Of a stretch of DNA of 64,000 bases, positions 46,828 through 58,629 are shown piece after piece. The stretch spans positions 2,918,276 through 2,982,275 of the forward strand of contig VXAI01000087.1 of NCBI GenBank assembly GCA_013399305.1, written 5' to 3'. This DNA comes from Rostratula benghalensis. Its lineage: Eukaryota; Chordata; Aves; Charadriiformes; Rostratulidae. The translations under genes and the position numbers were made by a program. Under the pieces are notes generated by a model. That model ran no database searches. It worked only from the letters and a program-made list of their open reading frames with translations, and was not told the DNA's origin. Position 1 is the stretch's first letter. Every line of letters begins with the position of its first letter.

Positions 46828-49800
46828 AAAGCTTAGTTAATAAGAAACAGGTAATATTAAAACTATACTGATGTGGTGAGCTCTACCCTTTCTGCCCCAA
46901 ATGTCAGGTTCTGCCCTTCTCTTTTGGGGAATGAGGAGCTGGGAAGAAGGGAACTCTTATTTTTTTTTTGCTTAATCCCAGAAGTCTTCAGGGAATCTCT
47001 CTTCTCACAGGAGCAATGGTAAGGGATGCAGTCCTTGTATAGAAACTACAGAGACAGCAGTAGGCTCTTCTTTTCCTTTACTTCTAGGACTATGTCTGGA
47101 TGGATTGGCAGACTATCTGTCTTTTCCTTCAGCCTCAAATGAAATACATTGGTTTCCATAAGTTGAAATAAAAGGACAATGTAGTTTGAACTTCCTAGGA
47201 GCACAAAAGTTTCCAGTCCTCCACAAATGAAGGCAAATAGCATGTACTAAATTTCACCTGAAAGCTGTTGTGTCTTGCTCAGTGAGGACGATTTGCTCTG
47301 GAATATATCCTTACAGCCCTTCACAAAGAGACACATTCACACTGCTGCACAGAGAGCCAGTACCACCCCTCACACTAAGGTTAGTGTGATTGTGCTTGAG
47401 CTCCATGAAAGGTAGGAAGTACTGGCCTGGGCTTATCACAATTGCGCCAATATTATTTCAATATATTCAGCTTTCCTAAAAGAAATGTCTCGAGGTAACC
47501 TAACATGAAACAGGGGTTTCCCAAGATTTTGGGCCTGTAGGAACTATCATCCTCAGGGACATATTCTCTAGTGCATGAAGTCTTGGAACTTATAAAAAAG
47601 TTGCATTTCAATAATGTAGGAACAGCATTCAACGGAGTCCATTGCAAAAGAGAGCACAGTGACTTGAGCTGCACTTTCCACAAGCCATTACACAAATAGG
47701 TCATTAATTAGAAATTAAACATTTTGAAGCAGTTGGAAATTGAATTGGAGACTGCTGAATGTAATTGAAATAACGTCATTTAGGTTTTCACGATAGGAAA
47801 CATTTTTCTTTTTATTGTGCTTAACCCTTTCAGAAAAGTTGGTATTTCAGGACTTGCAATTTTCATCAAAAATCCTTTTCAGAGGAAAATTCTTCATCAG
47901 TATACCCTGGTTATATTTGATTCTATAGGATCTGTATATTTTCCTTTGCTTTAAGCTTCACTAAAATGGTTCAACTTTCATAAAACTCTCTTGAGAAAAG
48001 GAATTTAATTTTAATTTTTTTTTTTTTCCAACTGCCTCAAAGCCCAGGACTCCGGAAATGGTGATAATCCTGGCAGTGAATATTACTCTGTCAGTGTTCT
48101 TCTAAAGCTGTATGTCCATAATGTAGAACCATCACACACAGCTGTGTACAACAGTCCAAAGGAAAACCAGGGGCTGAAACATCTGTGACAGCCGAAATCT
48201 CTACTGTTCCTATAGCACCTACACTTAGACCAGCAAGCACAGCACGTGGTATGGTTTTATTCTACTTATATAAGGGCAGATTTGGCTGATACAGATGCAT
48301 CCATGCAGAAGCCCTTTGCTAGTGCAGTACTGAAATAAATAAAGCATTGCTACTGCAGACGTAAGCCTAGGTTGTATGAGGTGCATTCAAATGAAAAAAA
48401 ATAATCTTGAAATAAAAAAGATTTTGCTATTTAATCACTTACAAGCAGTTGTGAATGGTGATCATAGAGCCTGCAGGAATCAGGCTGATTATAGCAGAAG
48501 GTGCAAAAGACTGGGATCCAGAGACAGCAGAGAAGAACAAGAAGGTGCTGCCTCCTGAGCCAAGAACAGACTGTGTGTCTTAAAGAGATGAAGCTGCAAT
48601 GGCAAGTGAAACCTGACAAACTACTCTTTGGTATATGGTTTTGGAACTCACTGTGACTTCAGTAGCTGGTTTTAGCAAATGGAGCCAGCTACTTGAAATT
48701 TAACCCAGTATAAAAACCTAAACTGATTTAGAAAGCTATGGCTGCTTCAAAGGTTGCCAGCTTACGGTGCTTTCCCACTGTCACAGGTTATTCCAGTGCG
48801 TAAGAACCAACAAGAAAGATTCTGTAAACCCTCTGTCCTGAGCTACCCTCACTCTGAATGATCCTAGTTAGCAGAAGGGCCACTGCAGAAGACAGGCACA
48901 GGCTTATTAAATGATCTGAGAAAAAATTTATGATTTCTAATTGCAGTACCTAGTCCTGCGAATGCCTCTGGGACTATAGGCAATACAAATTAGAGGCAAG
49001 GGAGGTTTGCTTTTGTACTTGCTGTGATATACACCATGCACTGAGCCACCTGAAAATTTAGTTAGAAAGTTAGAAAAGTTTTGATAATTTACCCTTCAAA
49101 GTCACGGGAGTCATAATATCCCATGTTCTGGTATGGAATGCAGCTTAACCAAGTGTCCTCCTCTCCTCCCTGTTAGAAGCTGAATTCTATCTACCCTTGA
49201 ACTGACAGACTACAAGTGTCTTAAAAGTACCTCTGTTTCTCAGATATATATATTTTCTGGATGTGTGTTGAGTGTCTTCCATACATGGAGCTCCTCATAT
49301 ATCAAGAAGGTGCTGGAAGGCACACATCTTTCACAAAGCTTACTGACAAATAGTAGCATAGGAATTGTTGCTACTGAGTATAACAGTCATATCTGTGAAC
49401 TGTAAAACAGCTGGACCTTCTGGCATCCTGGTTCTCCTTTTCTGGACAGACAGAAAAAGTACCAGAAGGTAAGAGGAACTGTCAGATGCAGGGAAGCAGG
49501 ACTAATCTGTAGCAACTGAGCATTAGACCCTGTGTCCTTCATACAGTGGTACAGAGTGAGCACAGTGATGTTGGGGAGATGGAGACTTCTGTGAATGCTG
49601 CAGACATCAAAAGTTTTTATCAAATATATATTTTCTTGTGTAGAAATTAAAAAAGAATGTCTCTATTTTTAACCTTCCTGATTTTGACTCTGTAAAAGAT
49701 ACAGCTGTCAATGTCCTTGTTTTCTTTTACCAGCACTGATCAGGAGAGGAACTACCCACTTGTTTTTCAGCTGCCATTGTTTTACTCAGGAGCAATATAA

Positions 49801-50359
49801 ACACCCCAGTGGAACGTCATGACTGAAGGAGAATTAAGCATACTAATCTGCTCTCCATTCCAGCCATTAATATACTATATATCCTGTCTTCACTTCACTT
49901 TCATATTCATTACTTCTTTAATGAAAAAAAAAAAGATATTTTAATGGTCAAAAAAATCTAAATGATTAATGGTACATCAGTTAATGACATTTTAAAAGTA
50001 TTTCAGGCTGGAAATGTGACACTACAATCATTAAAAATCAGATTCAATTTCCAAAGGTCCTAATCTTAAACTTTATACTGCTGGCAGAAACATAAAATGA
50101 TATCCCGTAAGCTCGGGTGCTTCTGTATGATGGAAAAGCTCAGGAGTTCTGTGAGTGCTGCCAGAAAATAATGTGTTCTCGGAAATTCTGGAAGCTGAGC
50201 AGGAAGATAACTGATGAGGAAATGACAGAGCAAATGAACAAATTGTTCGGTATAGAGGAATTCTCAATCCAGAGAGATCTTTTTCTCTGAGACATCGTTT
50301 GGGGTCCAAGAGCAGCATAATGGCTCCAAATGGATAAAAACAACAGTAAATCCCATTCT
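46828..50359. other. Non-coding, nothing recognised
   Basis: 3.5 kb with no recognised repeats. Contains a 20-base inverted repeat TCACACTAA-GG-TTAGTGTGA (47370-47389). A 19-base splice-like segment at 49450-49468 is too short to judge. Confidence 0.5.
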
Positions 50360-50690
50360 CATGCATTATGCATGAGCTCTCGCTATTGGAGTTTACACCA
50401 CCATCTGGTGTTTAATTATTCCCGCTTTACACCACACGGTGGTGTGAATCTAATGAAATGAATATGTACATTATAATAATTTGGTGCATAGATTCTGGTT
50501 TGCTAATTATTAGGTGCCAGGCATCCTTTTGCTAAAGCTGAGAGTTGAAATTCATTCTACAAAATATGTGTTTCTGTAGGCTCTCACTGACAGATACAAC
50601 GACAATTAATTATTCCATTCTCTAAAAATCCATTATTCCTATATGGCTGGTTGATTTTCTCTAACATCTGTACCACATAAATTAATTATA
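50360..50690. promoter_or_regulatory. Candidate cis-regulatory cluster (homeodomain cores and palindromes)
   Basis: Four TAATTA hexamers fall within 276 bases (50413-50418, 50504-50509, 50607-50612, 50683-50688). Nearby are ATGCATTATGCAT (50361-50373), the inverted repeats ACACCA-CCATC-TGGTGT (50395-50411) and ACACCAC-ACG-GTGGTGT (50429-50445), and an E-box-like CCATCTGG. Such clustering is typical of conserved developmental enhancers, but AT-rich DNA makes TAATTA common. Conservation is unknown to me. Confidence 0.25.
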
Positions 50691-50766
50691 CAGTAGTGTC
50701 AGAATCTTCATTCTCATACACTGTCAGAATTGTTATAAAGAATCTTTTCTACAATGTTTGTAGTTT

Positions 50767-50793
50767 AAAAAAAAAAAAATATATATATATATC
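50767..50793. repeat. Poly-A followed by (TA)n
   Basis: A13-14 then about eight TA units, followed by TCTATACACACC. Confidence 0.95.
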
Positions 50794-53700
50794 TATACAC
50801 ACCTTAGTATTGAACGACTCTCTTCTTGTTTCCCTTGCAGACACAGTGGCTGTCACCATATGCACAAAGTTTTGTTATGTATCTAGGTTATTATTTTTTC
50901 ACATTATCACCTGTAGGCCATTAGATTTCAATCTGTCATCAGTGTATCTGAAACCAATATCCTGTGTTATTAAATTAGTTAGGATAGTAGTTTCTACCTG
51001 GCAATAAGCCCTGCTGTGAAGAGTGAGACTCTTCAGCAAGTTCACTGTTCCCAGTGCTCCCAGAAAGAATGCTGAAAACTCACAGTTCCCCATTAACAAA
51101 TTATACTGGCCACATATTTTTCTGTGAGCAAAAAGTTTTTTATAAATTAAAATATATTATGTATGGAAAGCTAAAAGGATTTTCTGTAATAGTCACAAAG
51201 AAAACTCAGAATGCTTTGTAGTATGTTCAACAGTGATGCTTTTCTGCAAGAAGATAGTGGTTAGCTGGGAAGACAGTACTGTTAAAGGATATTCACAAAA
51301 CCACTGTATCCAGCAGTGTAATCTTTCCTTACAACTTACAAATTTTAGCTCACTTTTCTACATTTTGATATACTTGTGAGCTCAGAGGTTTGTGAACTTA
51401 TGAGCAAACTTGCAAGATTAGTTACAATATATAGCATCAAAAACATGTCTAAAAGATGCAGATGTTTCTGTTTGAAGAGATATTCAAGAAAATAAGACAA
51501 AGCAGAACAGCAGAAGAGACTCTGAGACCCCAGAACAAAAGCATTTGTTGTGGTGATTCAAAATATCCATATTAGTTTTACCTACACTTTTCCTTGAGCT
51601 GCGTTTCAATGATCTTAAAAATTGAAGGAATTAAAAAAGAAAATTCAGGAACCATAGCATTCAGGGAGTTTTCAATAAAAGACTAAAAGCTCAGTTTCAT
51701 ATTACCTTGATGATTCAAACCAGTCAATTTCTCTTCTTTCCTTCCTCTGTTCATGAAAATTTTGATAACATTGGTTGGCAATCAATGCATGTTAGAAAGT
51801 AAAGAAAACGTCATGTTTCAGAAGAATCTTTTTCACTCTCCTGCAAGAAACAAAAAAAACCCCCTTGTTAAACTTTCCATTCATTGTTTTGTGTGTTGTA
51901 ATCAGCAGCTATTTCAAATTAGTATGTAGGTTTGAGTGGTGTAGAGAAAGCTATAATTTACAGCAGACATTGCAGTAAGAGGATATATTATAGGAGCAAA
52001 ATTAATATATTTGTCCATATCATTAAGGAACTTCTTTCACCAGATCAGCTTTTAAATTTTTACAAATACGGTGGAAGTAAAGCTTCTAAATTCAGTGATG
52101 TCACCAAATCCGAATAATAATAATAGTTAAAGGATTAGCAAATAAGCAAATATTCTATCATTTTTCATTTTGTTTTAAAAAAATCATATGGCATTATATT
52201 TACTATTTTTCAAATATCCATATTTGAATATTACAAAAGCTGAACCGATTCAGATATCCAGCAATTCTTTGCAGATGAAGGAGGAGAATTATTCAATATT
52301 CTCTGGCCCTGGAGTAAGTGGGGATGTAGTGAGATTTGCATGAGCTCCCTGGGCTAGCAGGGAACCTCAAAAAGTGTAGGTAATGCTTCTAGTACTTAAA
52401 GAAATTAGGAAAAGGGCCATGTGGGGTTAAACTTAGTATTATCTCATCAGCATTCAGCACCACTGTTATGCCATGAAGGAGAAAAAATAACACAGAAACA
52501 TGAGAAGAGGAATAGATAAAAGGCAAGCACTGAGAGGAAAAACATGTTGTTTCTTAATTGAGCTGGAAAGAAAGAAGAGGAGGAGGGGAAGACGTTGCTT
52601 GCAGCTCTCTTTTGATGAGAAACCTTTTTGTGCCCATGACTATGGAGGTTAAAAATGTAGTGCTGCCTCTAACAGACAGTCACATTGTAATTCTTATATG
52701 GTAAATCAATGATGAAAATTCAGGAAGAAAAAAAAAAAAAAGAGAAGGAAGGGAGAAAAATAGATAATTCAGCAGTGTGAATATTTGTAAGATGTACAGG
52801 GTCAATTCACCTAATTAAGGCTTCACTGTAACTCCTTTGAAGTCACTGAAGCCATGCAAGTTTATATCAGCTGAGATTTTCACTCTCTTCTCACTCCCAG
52901 TGTCACAGCTCCTTTCTCCATACCATATCCCCAAATGTCCCTGACTCTGTAGTTGTATACTGTACTTGTACAAGGGGTGAGGGGGAGAATAGGACACACC
53001 ACCAGCTTGTAAGCGTAGTAGCTTCAGTGTTAAGACATTGTCTCATGCCAGATTTTTTTTCTGAACCATCTGAATTTCACTTATTATTACTGTTTCAGGA
53101 TTTAATTGATTTTTATTATCTGTTTACTTTTCAGACAACTGTAACCTTAGCCATTATCCGGGATGGGCTAGAATTAATCTTGTAAGAGTGAATTCTGAAA
53201 TGGAATTTTCAATATATTCCATTTGCAGACCCAAAATAAACATGGCAAGAGCAACCACTGCAACGGCATTTTGGCACTTCAGTTCACAGGTGGCAGGGGA
53301 AAGTACAGAAACTCAAACAACAAACAACAAAAAAGCCCCGAACCACAGACAAACAGGTAAACTAAATCTCCTTGAATTCGGGATAAAGCTTGGGCTCGGG
53401 GCAGAGGTTTTGACACTGTTCGTATTGTAGCTGATCCTTATGCAGCTTTTTCTAATTATACAATAAGCATTCCCCCTCGGATGGAGCTGCCTGTCAGCCC
53501 TCTCTAGAGCAGCGATGGCCATATGGAGTGCTCTGCAGCCGGCTGGGCAGTGGCATCTGTACAGCTGTGCAGGATGAGCACCCAGGTGTTTCAGCCTGCC
53601 CGTGATAGGCAGCCAGCAGGCAGCTCCCCAAGGGTGGGGAGGATACCCAGCAAGGGTGAAAGAAACCAGCAAGATGGGATTTGATGGGAAATGGTAATAA

Positions 53701-56393
53701 GAATAAATAACATCAATACACACAAATAAAATGCCTTTTTTTTTTTTTTTTTTTAACCAGATCAATATTTTACACTCCATCGCGGTGAACAAAGTCTGAT
53801 CTCACTTAGGCTTTGATGAAACTATAAGTAAGAAATATGAATAGAACACAAGTGTAGGCACACATGAGGTAGCTCAAAATCTTGTTAAAATAGCAATGAG
53901 GATTGATTAGGTTTGGCTGCCAGACGAACTAAATGAGCATACCTGGAGGAGACAGGTAGCACTAGATTTCTATCCTCACATTTACACAGTTCTCATCCCC
54001 GGAGCTGCTCCTACCTGATTCCAGTGTCTCAGCTGACACCTTCCAGGGTTGCAGTCCCAGGCTAAATATACTGCTTAGGCTATAAGGAATGTAAAGTCAC
54101 CTCACTAGCTGCATCTGGGTTTCTTTTGACTTGTGCTGGTGAAACTGCTACAGAAACCCGAGCTTCTTTCTGTCACTGAGGAAACTGGAAAAGATACATT
54201 TTAGGCTACCATTAGCTGGATGCTGCACACAGCTGCATCCAAATTGAGATATATCCATATACACAAATAACAGCGCTGTGAAGCCATGAACACAAAGAAA
54301 ATACACATTGGAAAAGCCATTGTAACATGCCAGCTAGTGCTTTATGTTACACAAAAAATACTTATTACTAAATATGTGCATTGCTTAAAAAGCTTTAGAG
54401 ACACTTCAGAGGGTGTTTTAAAATAATACATGAAAAGGATGAAGGTTTGCTTTAAAATGAAGAAAATTTCATATATGTATTTTCTACAAGGTGAAATGAG
54501 CGTTCATTTTACCATTTCAGTCTCCATTTCAGTGTTAAAGGATTGATTTTTAACCAAATTTAGATTTTTTTGTTTAATATTTCATTGTAATCACAAAAAT
54601 CAGAAGTTACTATACATATTTTTTGATATTGGTAAATACATGTGGGTATGTATTTAGCTTTGGGCTGAAAAATTTAAAAAAAAATTGAGAAAAATGTATT
54701 TTGAAATGTATTTTTATCAAATCTGAAAGAAATACATTAATGAAAACCAATGCCAATTTCTTTCCTTACAAATATTTCTTTGCACCAGATGCATTATTGA
54801 CCTTGCATATAGATCTGGAAGAAACAGGGAAAATTAAGAATGTCAGAGTAGGTATCTTTGAAGTTTTAACAGATGAGAAGTCCACTCCTTCTACAATTAG
54901 CATCCTAAGCCTGGCAAAGTTTTGAGTGATTTAGCACAATGGAGAATGTGTCAGGAGTTGACACCAGCAAGAGTCTGGGATGAGAAATGAAGAAGCAGTG
55001 TATTATACATGCTCAAGTTTTGGTCATTACTGTTTAACAAATCAGAAAACATTCATCCTCTTAATCCTGGGAAGAAGTGAGTGTCACAGGAAGTCAAATC
55101 TCACCTAGGGTTAATCGTATAAAAATTTGCTTTTTCCTTGGACCTTTCCTCTTCTTCCATGGAGAGACTTCAATGAGAAAGATTGCCTGCTGGATACACC
55201 TCTTTCTCTCTCCACTGATGATAAAAGAGAGCCCAGACGGCTTACATAGGCCAGGCAAGCTCTTACATATCTGCACAAAGAGGGATGAATCCCATCTGCG
55301 GGGGGAGATTTTGAAAAGTGCTTACATGACTTCAGTATTGACTTTTCACAGCCTTTCCAGAAATCTGTGTTTCTGAATTACTTACATTTGGAGTTTATTT
55401 TAATTCCTATCAAATGAATAGACAGGCACATCAGCAAAATCCAAGTAAGCTGATTATGTCTTTTAGTTCTCAGTGTGTGTTTTAAGCATACCTTACAATT
55501 TCTTTGTCTGTTTTTTTGTTAGCACATACTTGGAAAAGTGATACAGAAGATGTATGCATCCTGATGGGGATATTGAGTTCAAAAACATAACAGAAGAAGA
55601 AACATAGGAGAACTTTCATTAAAACTGCTCAGAGAAAGAGAAAATAACCCCTAATGAACCTGCATTGCCACCAAAAAAAAAAAAATTTTAAAAATCCTTC
55701 TGTAACTAGTAATCAGTGATTGTTTTACATAGTCTGAAGCATTAATATAGCTCATGTATTTATAACAGCTAAAGAAAATTCCAAACTACAGTCATACCTG
55801 TCATCTTCAATTGATAATTAAATATAATTTGCCTAAAAAATAGGATGCAACATTGTGTTCTGCTTATTATACTCCTGAGAAGAGAAACTCTCCAGATGAA
55901 GTTATGATGAAGAACAGAAAGATTTCATATCTGACTGATGAAGCACACTTTTGTTCATGGCACCACCAGTTTTCACAACCTTCCACTTCATGACTAACTG
56001 TAGGAGCCCTTGGGCTCCTCAATTCCCATTAGTGAAGTCTCTGAGGCACTAAATCCTGGCACATGCAGCAGTTTAATTCTGTAAGCATTAAACAGTGAGG
56101 TGCCAATATCCTGCCTAAATCCCAGCTTTATTCATAAAATAGTTATTTCCAGAACTGTTTTACCAGGGTGGATTCATAGTGTAGCCAGTCTGTAAGAAAG
56201 GTGAAGGGACAATTCAACAGTTGATGAGATGTGAAGGAGCTAAGCTTTGCTCCTTTTCTGGCTGTACTCATACTTGCCCAGGAGGTGCACCTGACGAGAT
56301 GCTTCAGGAAGGGAGTTTCTCAGCCTCTTCTGTCTCACTTTCCAGGAAACAATTAAATATCTACAAGACTAGAAGTAGAGCAGAACAACTTAG
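50794..56393. other. Non-coding; a GC-richer patch and homopolymers
   Basis: No gene recognised. A local GC-richer patch at about 53470-53650 coincides with a minus-strand open frame (53313-53792, 159 codons) that includes a Lys run from the poly-T at 53736-53754 and shows no domain. TTCAAATAT-CC-ATATTTGAA (52209-52228) is a 9-bp-arm inverted repeat. Poly-A lies at about 52728-52742 and 55673-55685. Confidence 0.5.
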
Positions 56394-56440
56394 CAGCCTG
56401 CTGGTTAGAGCACTCACCTGGAATACAGGAACACTGCCTT
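56394..56440 (+). repeat. Possible tRNA-like SINE head
   Basis: CAGCCTGCTGGTTAGAGCAC followed by TCACCTGGAATACAGGA resembles the A-box half of the tRNA-like repeat at 31141-31263 (TGGTTAGAGCACTCACCTGG type). The B-box half cannot be followed. Short and uncertain. Confidence 0.35.
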
Positions 56441-58526
56441 CCCAAGAGAACACATAAATAATCCAGAAAGGAACAGCTTCACCATGTAGAAATCAAAGTA
56501 GTCCTCCTCTTTAACCAGGTGGTTTCAATTTAGTAGATGATGGTTTATACCACTTTGGGAAAATGGGAAGGGAGATGGGGGAGTGGGAACTGAATATTCC
56601 TTGCCATATCATGAGTGCATGAAGTGGGAGATAGAGAAGGCAGAGAAGAAGGCAGAGAAGGACAAATATCTATTTAAAAAAAAAAAAAAAAAGACACACA
56701 TAACTTTAAATTGATTTCTTTTAAAGGCACAAATGTTAATGCTAATGCTTAATCCAAGAGATTTTCCAGTTAGTCACGTCTCACCATTACAGATTTAAAA
56801 ATTGAATTTCTGAAAACAGAACAGCCATTAATTATACAGCTGTCTATGGAGGAGTATATCTTTTAGGAGTTTCTGGTGAAATACAGCTCTTCAACAGATC
56901 CATGACACTGCAAGCCCATAACTAGAAGATGTTGTTCTCCTTTTCCTTCCTCATACCCAGACATTTCTACCATTTCCTTTTAAAAGGTGTTGGCAGTTGT
57001 TGGATACCTTCCTATAAATTGCCTCAACTCAGTACACCTACAGAAAATTGGACAATAAAAGTGACTGATCAGTGCACTGAAGGATCTTAGTAAAGCCAAG
57101 AGTGGAGCAATACCAGAGCTGTGGCAAGGAAGGGACTCAAAATCCCACCCAACAGTGTATGAAAAGGCAAGACCACCCATTACAGTAGCTCCAGCCACAT
57201 CCTTTTGGCTTTACGTCCTCTTCTGGGTGCCTCGATTTCCCCAGGTATACGAAAGCTGTACATCTGCATCCACAGAATACAATTTGGAGTTATTAACCTT
57301 ATTACACAGCTGTATAACAGAAGACTGGTGTTCAAACCTTTGCTGTGAGTCTATCCTGTTTTGATTTTCTAAATCTCATGAGACAGAATCTGAATTGATA
57401 TCAGGAAAACCTTCTGTGCAACTCAGTCTAAACATCTTCATAGCTAGGATATAAACATGAGCTTTTGATTTTTTAATGTTTTTTTTGGTATATTTTTTAC
57501 AGTATACCATACAAAATTCCTTCTCTATCATATCTGCTTTTACTTTTGTTATTTCCAGATGGAGACTCTGACATCACAAACATTTAATTTTGAGCATGTG
57601 AGTAGGGACATGGAGTTCAAGAAGGGCAGCACAACTGACCGGAGACATCTGACCCCAATTTAAACCTTAATCCTGTGAAGATTTTTGAATATGAAATCAA
57701 TATGACTATTCACACTGGTAAAGATAGGAATGTGAACTCTTTACGGGTTGGGACCTAACTAGAATAGGCTCTTTTAATTTCATTTGGTGCAGGAATTTCA
57801 TGTTTCTGACAATTTTGTTGCTCTTCTTATAACCTTGCATGTTACTGTTTTGATGTTTTGGAAAGATGATTATCTCAAGGGTTTCAGCAGGACCAAATCT
57901 GTTTGGGTGAGCTTTCCAATACATGCCATTAATATCTTGTAAGAAAATAGAATTTCCACAGTTCCAAAAACTTTAACTACATGCTAATAAAATAATACAT
58001 TCAAATGCACCATTGAACCTTCACAGAACTCAGGCTTCTAACGGAGAAAAGTCCCCTGCTGGCTTGTGTTGTGAAGTATCATATCCACATGTATCATTAA
58101 TTTTCTTTTCATAACATTAGGGCTCATTAATCCATCCCTAGTTGCCTTGTATTTAAAAATAGGAGTTATTAAAGTGGATTGCTCTGAATTGCATAGTAAA
58201 TAAATTATATAGGTTATTTGGCTCTTAAACTCACATCATAAAAATGTATTATGATTCACATGTAAATGCACATAAGTACAGACATACAATCTTATATTTA
58301 TCTTAACAAAACAGAAAATGAAACTAAAGGAAAGACAGTTCTTTCTGCAGTTAACAATGCCTATTTACAGGGACTTTGCTAATATGCAAGAAACAGACAG
58401 CCCGTCAACTAACTTTAAAACTCATTCTTAGTACACATCTTTGACAATCCAAGTCTAAGGGATTCAAGGTGACACACATTCTGCCTAAACCCTATCAAAG
58501 TCCCTAAAAAGAAATCCAATACTTAC
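56441..58526. other. Non-coding; imperfect purine repeat and poly-A
   Basis: An AGAAGGCAG-type imperfect tandem repeat lies at 56632-56661, followed by A17 at 56676-56692. Nothing else recognised apart from the G-rich block listed separately. Confidence 0.5.
56557..56587 (+). other. G-quadruplex-type G runs
   Basis: Five G runs on plus: GGG, GGG, GGG, GGGGG, GGG, with loops of 5, 2, 4 and 3 bases. Weaker than the block at 46811-46827 but fits the usual G3+ rule. Confidence 0.7.
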
Positions 58527-58629
58527 CTACTTTTGGAAATTGTCTAATTCCCAAGGCATTTAAATTAGGTGTTTTCATTCTTAGACTACAGCCCCCTGGG
58601 TGCTTAGTTTTAATTCCCAGATATGGGAG
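58527..58629 (-). other. Candidate 103-bp exon or repeat relic (unrecognised)
   Basis: On minus, GCTCTGTCTGTTGTGAATGCAG is a reasonable acceptor and AGTAG/GTAAGTATTG a near-perfect donor. Exactly one of three frames is open across all 103 bases, beginning LPYLGIKTKHPGGCSLRMKT. Against this, the words CACCTAATTTAAATGCC and CAATTTCCAAAAGTAG resemble the TAGGCACCTAAAT-type old sauropsid repeat seen at 31760-32030, so the splice look may be accidental. It lies on the same strand as the 38934-39155 candidate. Confidence 0.22.

Noticed and set aside
47370..47389. TCACACTAA-GG-TTAGTGTGA palindrome as an operator-like site
   Set aside because: A few 9-bp-arm palindromes are expected by chance in this much AT-rich DNA (another is at 52209-52228), and no gene or promoter is nearby.
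49450..49468. 19-base microexon between a good acceptor and GTAAGAGG donor
   Set aside because: Too short to assess for coding potential, and similar decoys are common.
53313..53792. Minus-strand open frame of 159 codons over a GC-richer patch
   Set aside because: Includes a Lys run encoded by a poly-T homopolymer and has no domain. Higher GC alone lowers stop frequency.
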